Assembly: GCA_050946375.1 (NCBI GenBank)
Contig: JBMNUT010000012.1
Span: 1 to 64,000, forward strand
Length of the DNA stretch: 64,000 bases
DNA from: UBA1794 sp050946375
GTDB lineage: Bacteria; Bacteroidota; Bacteroidia; Bacteroidales; Bacteroidaceae
Reading direction: 5' to 3'
Positions 1-6,233 of the stretch are shown piece by piece; position 1 is the first letter of the stretch; each line of letters begins with the position of its first letter. Position numbers and translations under genes: made by a program. Under the pieces are notes generated by a model. It saw nothing but the letters and a program-made list of their open reading frames with translations, did no database searches and was not told the DNA's origin.

Positions 1-7
1 TCGTAGA

Positions 8-682
8 ATGGAATTAAAGGATCGAATTCAAAGAATAATAGAATACTATGGCTTAAATCCAAGTAGCTTTTCTGTGCGTATTCATGCGAAGACGAAGCAG
101 GCTATATACGACTTGCTGAATGAAAAGACTAAAACTTTGTCAGTATCAATGCAAGATAAGATATTATCTTGCTTCCCTGAAATAAATAAAGCATGGCTTT
201 TGGCAGGAGAAGGGGAAATGTTCAATACTACTAATGTGGATATTATGAAAAACACAAATGAAGTAGACGGCTTGATTAGTGACAATTTAACTTATCTTCT
301 TCCCTTATCTGCGATGGGTGGATCGTTGACGGGCTTTCAGGCTGACGGTGTTAACTTGCATCAGTGCGAGAAGATTATATCTCCAATTAAGAATGTCGAT
401 TTTGCTATTACAGTTTGCGGTGATAGTATGGCTCCGGAATATCCATCTGGATCTATGGTACTTCTGAAGAAGATAGACCCATGTATATTCATTGATTGGG
501 GCAAAGTGTATGTACTTGATACTTCTAATGGTATAATAGTAAAAGAGCTGCATAGGTGTGATGAAGAGGGGTGGGTGACGTGTCATTCTTTGAATCCGGA
601 TCCCAAATATGCAGACTTCAATGTGCGGCTTTCCGATATATATGGTATATATCGGGTACTAATGTGCCTGGCTTCAAAATAA
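8..682 (+). CDS. S24-family phage-repressor-like regulator (HTH + LexA-type peptidase)
   Basis: Probable DNA-binding repressor with a C-terminal LexA/CI-type autoprotease fold. The N-terminal ~70 residues look like a helix-turn-helix domain of the type common in Bacteroides phage and mobile-element repressors. The C-terminal half has the S24 signature: the nucleophile Ser140 in CGDSM and the general base Lys179 in IVKELHR. A small-residue stretch (SAMGG, 101-105) sits where self-cleavage would be expected. Length (224 aa) fits the family. The start is the first ATG, 7 bases from the window edge, so the promoter is not visible. No integrase, excisionase or structural phage genes are next to it here. 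The gene is AT-rich compared with the rest of the window, which suggests it belongs to a mobile or decayed element extending to the left. Family assignment is firm; the regulated target is unknown. Confidence 0.85.
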   Translation: MELKDRIQRIIEYYGLNPSSFSVRIHAKTKQAIYDLLNEKTKTLSVSMQDKILSCFPEINKAWLLAGEGEMFNTTNVDIMKNTNEVDGLISDNLTYLLPLSAMGGSLTGFQADGVNLHQCEKIISPIKNVDFAITVCGDSMAPEYPSGSMVLLKKIDPCIFIDWGKVYVLDTSNGIIVKELHRCDEEGWVTCHSLNPDPKYADFNVRLSDIYGIYRVLMCLASK

Positions 683-721
683 TAGAAGACAGATTAAGGT
701 CTTGCTTGAAGGAAGGAAGCA

Positions 722-1102
722 ATGAAGAAGATTAACGACACAAAGGTGTATATACTATTTGTCTGTGCATTGTGTGTTGTAGTCATCATAGTAGCAAATG
801 CTCAGGCGATATTGCCTGTAATGGATGAGGATGAATTCTTTGTGGATGAGAATAAGATGATTCACAATAAACATTGTCCATATAAAAGCGTTCCGTGGTT
901 TGCAGAAAAAAAGAGCAAATATGATTTTATCAAGTTGGCTGATTGGGATTTTTGCGACGAATGTTTTTCTAAAAATGAGATAAGTAAACTAATGACATTG
1001 CATCATTGCAATGTTGAGCTTTACATAGAGAGACTACACATGAACGGAGCAGCAGAAGAATACATTGACAACAGATTGAAAGAAATGAAATTAGAGCGAT
1101 GA
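722..1102 (+). CDS. Small Cys-containing single-pass membrane protein, unknown function
   Basis: I do not recognise this 126-aa protein. It begins with a Lys-rich segment and one hydrophobic helix (about residues 9-27), so it is either membrane-anchored or secreted. The rest is soluble and carries HNKHCPY followed about 35 residues later by CDECF, an arrangement (H/C plus CxxC) that could bind one metal ion. The start is supported by a good ribosome-binding site (GGAAGGAAG) just before the ATG. It lies 39 bp after the S24 repressor on the same strand and may be co-transcribed. Codon use and AT content match the repressor, not the genes to the right. Function is not inferred. Confidence 0.65.
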   Translation: MKKINDTKVYILFVCALCVVVIIVANAQAILPVMDEDEFFVDENKMIHNKHCPYKSVPWFAEKKSKYDFIKLADWDFCDECFSKNEISKLMTLHHCNVELYIERLHMNGAAEEYIDNRLKEMKLER

Positions 1103-1187
1103 ATGGGCGTATAAGACCGCCACTTCAGAAGGCCTGAATGTCAGCAAAGACCAAGCCAAGTTCGATATTCTTGTCGACGATGTGTAA
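1095..1187 (+). pseudogene. Possible C-terminal remnant of a lost gene
   Basis: Immediately after the previous stop codon a different frame stays open for 30 codons with balanced, GC-richer codon use, ending SKDQAKFDILVDDV and TAA. It has no start codon and reads like the natural C-terminus of a larger protein whose front part has been deleted. The parent family is not recognised. It could also be chance; the coding-like composition is the only evidence. Confidence 0.3.
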
Positions 1188-1346
1188 AACAATTATGGAG
1201 ATAACGAGATATGAGGAAATAAAATAAGAATCTACTGTTGTAGAACTGTTTTACAAGAATAGCCTAAGTATTTGATAAATCAGTCTTTTTATCCGCGGCG
1301 CAGGCCGCCGTTGAGGAAGAATAGGCGATATAGGGTAATATTTGAT

Positions 1347-1390
1347 TTAGGCTGTAACAACTGACAAACGGTTGTTACAGCCTAATTTGT
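1347..1390 (+). terminator. Perfect 15-bp hairpin terminator
   Basis: Arms 1347-1361 and 1371-1385 are perfectly complementary (TTAGGCTGTAACAAC and its complement) around a 9-base loop, followed by TTTGTTTT. It is the clearest intrinsic terminator for the plus-strand genes at the left end. Confidence 0.75.
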
Positions 1391-1525
1391 TTTCTGTTGG
1401 TTCCTATATTTTTGATAGAATATGTTTTTTAGGTATGTGCCTGGACAAAGGTAGAAAAGCGGTGGCACTTGTTATATTTCAGTCCGGAAGTTTGTAATTC
1501 AGGCTGGTAACCGATAGAAAAATAC

Positions 1526-1630
1526 ATGAAGAACTTCCACAGAATTCTTTTCTTACTTATCGCTTTGTGTTTTCTATCATTTCAGCAAAAATCCGAAGAA
1601 AAAGAGAGAAAGGCCGGAAGCCGGCAGTGA
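1526..1630 (+). CDS. Possible 34-aa membrane or leader peptide
   Basis: An ATG-initiated frame of 34 codons encodes a basic start, a hydrophobic stretch (ILFLLIALCFLSF) and a charged tail. It resembles an isolated signal peptide or a small membrane protein. There is no clear ribosome-binding site, and a -7-like element at 1407-1414 is the only possible promoter. It may be the stump of a decayed exported protein. Confidence 0.22.
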   Translation: MKNFHRILFLLIALCFLSFQQKSEEKERKAGSRQ

Positions 1631-1641
1631 TAAACACATCC

Positions 1642-1677
1642 GTTTCCCGAAAATCGGATGAGCGACTTTCGGGAAAC
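1642..1677 (-). terminator. Inverted repeat downstream of PTPS-like gene
   Basis: Arms 1642-1652 and 1667-1677 (GTTTCCCGAAA and its complement) form a perfect 11-bp stem with a 14-base loop, 46 bp past the stop of the minus-strand gene. The U-tract is weak, so termination is likely but not certain. Confidence 0.5.
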
Positions 1678-1722
1678 AGTTCAAGTCTGACTCCTGCAGT
1701 CAGTTAGCGGAGATGAGGCTGT

Positions 1723-2289
1723 CTATTTCTTGCGATAACCGCATTTTGGGCATACTCCTTCGGCATCAAGCGTGATGCCGCACAGCGGGCAGCGCTCGAT
1801 GTTGTTTTTGGTTACGAACTCTGCCGAACCTGCGTTGACGCCGCTTGTGAAAGTGATTTTGGCGATGTTCAGTTTGTCTTTCAGCAAGTCGTACACAATC
1901 TTTATCATTCCTTCCACGGTCATGGTCTCCTTGGTCACGACCAGACGCGCGTCCGGATATGCCGTTGCGAGCTCTGTCTTGAAGGCCTCGCCCTTCATCG
2001 TGTTTTGCGGGTGACCGTTCCTGATGCCCTGCTTTTCATATACGTCCAGTACGGCAGGGAGCAGCGGGTCGTCTTCCCTGAGTATCAAGGCGTGGTCGAA
2101 GTTCTTCAGCACGTTCCATGCTATCTTCTGAATTTCATTGCAGGGATATACCATGTTTACACCCTCGTTGATGGTATCCTCCACCTCAATGGTTAATGTA
2201 CCCGTGTGCCCATGAAGATATTGAGCCTCACCCTTAAAGCCGTAGAAACGGTGCGCATACTGCAAGTCGAATGTTGTTATACTTCTCAT
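1723..2289 (-). CDS. PTPS/QueD-like 6-carboxytetrahydropterin synthase homologue with C-terminal zinc ribbon
   Basis: Member of the 6-pyruvoyl-tetrahydropterin synthase/QueD fold, which converts dihydroneopterin triphosphate into tetrahydropterin precursors (queuosine or pterin pathways). Visible metal ligands are His13 and the HGH pair His26/His28; the FDHALI segment (Asp65-His66) matches the conserved Asp-His region. Two oddities: the position four residues before the first His of HGH, where QueD has its catalytic Cys, is Ala22 (nearest acid Glu21); and a rubredoxin-like zinc ribbon (Cys167, Cys170, Cys180, Cys183) is added at the C-terminus, taking the length to 188 aa against 120-140 for QueD. 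It follows the Fur-like gene by 20 bp on the same strand, so the two are probably co-transcribed. Fold assignment is strong; the exact reaction is open. Confidence 0.85.
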   Translation of the reverse strand: MRSITTFDLQYAHRFYGFKGEAQYLHGHTGTLTIEVEDTINEGVNMVYPCNEIQKIAWNVLKNFDHALILREDDPLLPAVLDVYEKQGIRNGHPQNTMKGEAFKTELATAYPDARLVVTKETMTVEGMIKIVYDLLKDKLNIAKITFTSGVNAGSAEFVTKNNIERCPLCGITLDAEGVCPKCGYRKK

Positions 2290-2309
2290 GACAAAATAGT
2301 TTTTTGGGG

Positions 2310-2716
2310 TTAAACGTTCTTTTTCAGAGTTATCTGTACTTGTATCTTTTCGATTTCCTCGGGAGCAAACTTTTCGTTTCTCAGGTATTCCCGTATCAGT
2401 CGTGAAAGGTTCGGGTCGTTGTAGTCCGTGATTTCCTTTCCGTTGAAGAGGTGGTGGTGTTCTTCCAACGTAATGTCATAATAACATTTCCCCGTGTCGG
2501 GATGATAAATGAACGACAGAACATTTGCTGCACAGAAAGTGTCGAGAATCCTGTATATGGTCGAAACAGTCACTTCCTTATCCTTTGATTGTACTAACTC
2601 TATGATGTCCTCAATCGTTGCATGGCGTAATTCCGTCATTGCTTCATATACCGCCTTGCGTTGGGGAGTTATTTTAATCCCGCCTCTTTGATTCTTGTCA
2701 ATTCGTCATTGCTCAT
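2310..2716 (-). CDS. Fur-family metalloregulator, interrupted by a -1 frameshift
   Basis: Ferric-uptake-regulator family winged-helix repressor. The continuous frame begins only at an internal ATG (2639) and lacks the first helix. The missing N-terminus is present upstream in another frame from an ATG at 2716: it reads MSNDELTRIKEAGLK and then TAA. The main frame supplies ITPQRKAVYEAM and the rest of the family sequence. Joining them needs a -1 shift at the run of four A residues (plus-strand T 2672-2675). The joined protein would be 135 aa, normal for Fur. It keeps the EEHHHLF metal motif but has none of the CxxC structural-zinc cysteines. A -7 element lies 23 bp upstream of 2716, supporting that start. 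Either the gene is inactivated, slippage restores it, or a base is missing in the assembly. Confidence 0.75.
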
Positions 2717-2739
2717 GTCTCTTCTTCATTTCTCGTTTG

Positions 2740-2747
2740 CAAAGTTA
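2740..2747 (-). promoter_or_regulatory. Bacteroidota -7 element for the Fur-like/PTPS-like operon
   Basis: The minus strand reads TAACTTTG, an exact match to TAnnTTTG, 23 bp upstream of the frame-shifted Fur start at 2716. Confidence 0.6.
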
Positions 2748-3187
2748 ATGCGAAAGTTTTGCATTTGCAAATATTGTGCATCTAAATTCTTTCCTGCAAG
2801 TGCTTTTTCGTGTAGATAGTTGTGTATCAGAAGAGTGGTATGCGTCGGATTGTAGTCGTGAGGCAGCGATTTCGGGTGAATGGCTGCCACTTGGGGAAGT
2901 TTGCCCGGCAGAATTGGGCGATTCCTGCCTCCGGAGTGTAGAATTTCCCTTGCCGGTTTTTCGGATTTGCCTTGCCTGTTTTTCCAATTTGCCTTGTGGG
3001 TTTTCCGGAATTCACGCATGGCTTGTGAAGAGTGGCCGGGCAGTTGTTGCATCCGTTGCCCGGCGGGATAACTTAAAGATTCTAAACTAAGGGTGATGTG
3101 GATGCTGATATTGGGTGAAATATTGGTTTCTTTTCTTACATTTAGCGCCTAAAATTTATGGAATCATTTATGAATATTTGTTTCTTT
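2748..3187. other. Intergenic region with 22-bp repeats before the GH2 gene
   Basis: No gene is supported here; short open frames on both strands are low-complexity products of the repeats. It holds a tandem 22-bp array (2943-3008) and a weak TACATTTA -7-like element at 3137-3144, suitable for the GH2 gene if translation starts at 3188. Confidence 0.55.
2943..3008. repeat. 22-bp-period tandem repeat, three units
   Basis: Units 2943-2964, 2965-2986 and 2987-3008 share ATTTgCCTTGCcgGTTTTTC with a few changes. Unit 1 and its left flank match the array at 6115-6136 on the other side of the GH2 gene almost exactly. Confidence 0.75.
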
Positions 3188-6055
3188 ATGCGACGTTTCT
3201 ACGTTTCGCTGGCCATATTCTTATTTTCCTTCCTGCTCGTTGGCGGCGTATGTGCCCGCGATTCGCAACGTGCGGCAAGCCGGATAGACTTGCGGGGCAC
3301 GTGGCAGTTCCGGTTGGCTCCGGGGGAAACGGAAGACCGCTGCGTCCCGGACAGTTTTCCCGAGACGGTTCTTCTTCCGGGCACTACGGATACGAACCGA
3401 AAGGGTTATGCCCAGCAAAACAAGGAAGAGACGACTAATCTCTCCCGGCTCTATTATTATTTCGGGAAAGCCTGGTATAAGCGGACGGTAGTTATACCGG
3501 ACAGCTGGGCGGGGAAGTCCATACGTTTCGTAATGGAGCGCACCAAACTGACGCATGTCTATGTCGATGGCAAATGGGTCGGGCAGAGCAATGATATTTT
3601 GACCGCGCAGGTTTATGATTTGTCGGAGCAGCTGACTCCGGGGACGCATGATATTGCCGTAATGGTGGATAACATCCATGGCGTTCCCCAGCAGATTTTC
3701 TCCAGTTCGCATGCCTTTTCGGAGTCGACCCAGACGAACTGGAACGGCATAATCGGGCAGATTTATCTGGAAGCCCGGGAGCCGCTCCACGTTTCGGACG
3801 TACAGGTCTATCCGGATGCTTCGTCCCGCTCGGCATGGGTGCGGGTGAAGTTGGCTTCGCCCCGGTTGTTGAAGGAAGGAATGACCGTGGAGTTGCAGGC
3901 AGAGGCGTGGAATACGTCCGTTTCCCACCGTGTGGAGCCGCTGGTTCTGCCTCTGTCTCCGTCGCAGGAGGAATACTTCTGGCGATATGACTTGGGCGAT
4001 AAGGCTCAGTTGTGGAGCGAGTTCCATCCGGCGCTGTACCGCCTGACCGTAAAGCTGAACGGCCGTGACGAGCAGACGGTAAGTTTCGGCCTGAGAGACT
4101 TCTCCGTTTCCGGAACTCAGTTCTCCATCAACGGGCACAAGACCTTCCTGCGCGGCAAGCACGACGCTTGTGTTTTCCCGTTGACGGGGCATACTCCGAT
4201 GGACGTGGACGCCTGGCGCCGTTATTTCCGGATAGCCAAATCCTACGGCATCAACCACGTCCGCTTTCATTCCTGGTGTCCTCCGGAGGCTTGCTTCGAG
4301 GCGGCCGACATCGAGGGCGTCTATCTTCAGCCGGAGTTGCCCTACTGGGGCTATGTGGACGGCAGTGATGAAGCGCTTTTCTCCTTCCTGCACAAGGAGG
4401 GGGAGCACATCCTTCGGGCATACGCCAATCATGCTTCGTTCGTAATGTTCGCCTTGGGCAACGAATTGTCGGGCAGTCAGGGGGCTATGACGCGGCTGGT
4501 GAAGTCGTTTGTCCGGCAGGACATGCGCCCGTTGTATGCCTATGGCTCCAACAACAACCTGGGCTATCAGGGACACGTGCCCGGGGAGGATTATCTGACT
4601 ACGTGCCGCATCTGGGGCGAGCAGCCGAATACCTTTACAACCCACACGCGGGCTTCTTTTTCGTTTGCCGATGCATACGACGGCGGCTACCTCAATCATG
4701 AATATCCGAATACGCGGATGGATTTCGCGCAGGCCATTGCTCCTTGCCCCGTCCCGGTCATAAGCCATGAAACCGGGCAGTATCAGATGTATCCCCGCTA
4801 TCGCGAGATGGAGAAGTACCGCGGGGTGCTCTATCCGTACAACATGGAAGTCTTCCGCCGCAGGCTTGAACAGGCCGGAATGGGCGGGCAGGCCGACGAT
4901 TTCTTCCGGGCTTCCGGATTGTGGGCGACGGAGCTTTATAAGGCCGATATTGAGATGGAGCTGAGAACTCCGGGCATGGGTGGCTTCCAGCTGCTCGACT
5001 TGCAGGACTATCCGGGGCAGGGCTCGGCGTATATCGGCGTGCTGGATGCTTTCATGGACAGCAAGGGGCTGATTACTCCGGAGCGCTGGCGGGGCTTTTG
5101 CAGCGAGGTGGTGCCGCTGTTGCTGATGGATAAATTCTGCTGGACGAATGCCGAGCAGCTGAAAGCGCAGGTCCGGATAGCCAACTATTCCGAGTCGTCG
5201 CTGGCGGGGAAGAAGCTCGACTGGAAACTGGAGGACGACCGGCACCGCACAGTCGGGGCGGGGAGCCTGCCGATCGCTTCCCCGGAAGCGGGATTGCTCG
5301 ATGCGGGCGAGATAAACCTGTCCCTCTCTTCCCTGAAAGAGGCCTGCAAACTGCATCTGTCGCTGTCCATCGACGGAACTCCGTACCGCAATTCCTATTC
5401 TTTGTGGGTCTATCCTCAACAGGTGTCCGTAGAGCCTTCGGCCGATGTACTGGTGACGGACGAGCTGGGCCCGTCGGTTTTGGAGAAACTGGAGGCCGGG
5501 GCGCGAGTCGTGTGGTTCCCCAGACGGGACCAAGTGGAGGAGCAAACGCTAGGCGGACTGTTTATTACGGATTATTGGAACTACCGGATGTTCAAGACCA
5601 TCAGCGAAAATAACAAGCGCCCCGTATCGCCCGGAACATTGGGCCTGCTCATCGATGCGGAACACCCCTTGTTTGATGACTTTCCGACGGATATACATAC
5701 CAACTGGCAGTGGTTTCCGATTGTCAAGCAGAGTTATCCGCTGATTCTGGACCGCTTCCCTTGCGGATACAAGCCCATCGTTCAGCCTGTCGACAATGTG
5801 GAACGCAATCATAAGCTGGGGCTTCTTTTCGAGATGTCCGTGGGTCGGGGCAAACTGTTGGTGTGCATGGCCGATTTGGAGCCGGTGAAGGACAAGCCGG
5901 AGGTGAGGCAGTTCCTCCATAGCCTCTACCGTTATGCCGGCTCGGACGACTTCCGTCCGTCGTTGCGGCTGAAGGCCGGCGAGTTGCTGCCGCTTCTGCA
6001 GGCAAAAACGGAGAGCGTTTCGATTGGGGAGCTGAACAACATTTCTTATGAATGA
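3188..6055 (+). CDS. Glycoside hydrolase family 2 protein (beta-galactosidase/glucuronidase clan), exported
   Basis: Secreted or periplasmic GH2-type retaining glycosidase. In the longer reading from 3158, residues 12-33 form the signal peptide hydrophobic core; starting at 3188 (the eleventh codon) gives a typical signal peptide, so I prefer it. Domains in longer-frame numbering: jelly-roll sugar-binding domain about 44-205, Ig-like sandwich about 206-315, TIM barrel about 316-650, and a C-terminal extension with further sandwich-like and glutamine-amidotransferase-like segments. The acid/base is Glu436 in FALGNEL and the nucleophile is probably Glu538 in ISHETG. At about 955 aa it is long but normal for Bacteroides GH2 proteins. 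It stands alone, not in a SusC/SusD locus, and is flanked by related 22-bp repeats. Substrate cannot be told from sequence alone. Confidence 0.88.
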   Translation: MRRFYVSLAIFLFSFLLVGGVCARDSQRAASRIDLRGTWQFRLAPGETEDRCVPDSFPETVLLPGTTDTNRKGYAQQNKEETTNLSRLYYYFGKAWYKRTVVIPDSWAGKSIRFVMERTKLTHVYVDGKWVGQSNDILTAQVYDLSEQLTPGTHDIAVMVDNIHGVPQQIFSSSHAFSESTQTNWNGIIGQIYLEAREPLHVSDVQVYPDASSRSAWVRVKLASPRLLKEGMTVELQAEAWNTSVSHRVEPLVLPLSPSQEEYFWRYDLGDKAQLWSEFHPALYRLTVKLNGRDEQTVSFGLRDFSVSGTQFSINGHKTFLRGKHDACVFPLTGHTPMDVDAWRRYFRIAKSYGINHVRFHSWCPPEACFEAADIEGVYLQPELPYWGYVDGSDEALFSFLHKEGEHILRAYANHASFVMFALGNELSGSQGAMTRLVKSFVRQDMRPLYAYGSNNNLGYQGHVPGEDYLTTCRIWGEQPNTFTTHTRASFSFADAYDGGYLNHEYPNTRMDFAQAIAPCPVPVISHETGQYQMYPRYREMEKYRGVLYPYNMEVFRRRLEQAGMGGQADDFFRASGLWATELYKADIEMELRTPGMGGFQLLDLQDYPGQGSAYIGVLDAFMDSKGLITPERWRGFCSEVVPLLLMDKFCWTNAEQLKAQVRIANYSESSLAGKKLDWKLEDDRHRTVGAGSLPIASPEAGLLDAGEINLSLSSLKEACKLHLSLSIDGTPYRNSYSLWVYPQQVSVEPSADVLVTDELGPSVLEKLEAGARVVWFPRRDQVEEQTLGGLFITDYWNYRMFKTISENNKRPVSPGTLGLLIDAEHPLFDDFPTDIHTNWQWFPIVKQSYPLILDRFPCGYKPIVQPVDNVERNHKLGLLFEMSVGRGKLLVCMADLEPVKDKPEVRQFLHSLYRYAGSDDFRPSLRLKAGELLPLLQAKTESVSIGELNNISYE

Positions 6056-6114
6056 CCGTCCTTTTGAGGGCGGTTGCCCGGCAGGGCCGGATAGTCCTCT
6101 TGCAGGCGCGTAGA

Positions 6115-6158
6115 ATTTGCCTTGCCGGTTTTTCGGATTTGCTTTGCATGAAAAAGGA
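6115..6158. repeat. 22-bp-period repeat, two units
   Basis: Unit 6115-6136 differs by one base from the unit at 2943-2964; a second, weaker unit follows at 6137-6158. The flanking GTAGA is also shared, so the GH2 gene lies between direct copies. Confidence 0.65.
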
Positions 6159-6202
6159 AAGCGATGCGCATCAATTCAGAAAAAGATGCGCATCGCTTTT
6201 TT
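6158..6202. terminator. Bidirectional terminator between convergent genes
   Basis: Perfect 15-bp stem (AAAGCGATGCGCATC at 6158-6172; complement at 6185-6199), 12-base loop, T-run on the right and A-run on the left. It serves the convergent GH2 gene and the minus-strand amidase operon. Confidence 0.9.
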
Positions 6203-6233
6203 CAGTCTGTCGGGTGCGGATTGCGGCGGACTG

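Larger units (their letters stand above)
1188..1722. other. Long AT-rich spacer
   Basis: About 530 bp without a convincing gene. It holds a strong inverted repeat (1347-1385), a 34-codon open frame (1526-1630), and an 11-bp inverted repeat (1642-1677) just past the end of the PTPS-like gene. A lone TATTTTTG at 1407-1414 matches the Bacteroidota -7 element and could drive the small open frame. Confidence 0.6.

Noticed and set aside
8..682. Intact prophage
   Set aside because: Only a repressor-like gene is visible; no integrase, portal, terminase or capsid genes in the window.
3221..5545. 774-codon open frame antisense to the GH2 gene
   Set aside because: Shadow of a GC-rich gene: Arg/Pro/Leu-rich, no domain, no start context; the sense frame has full GH2 motifs.
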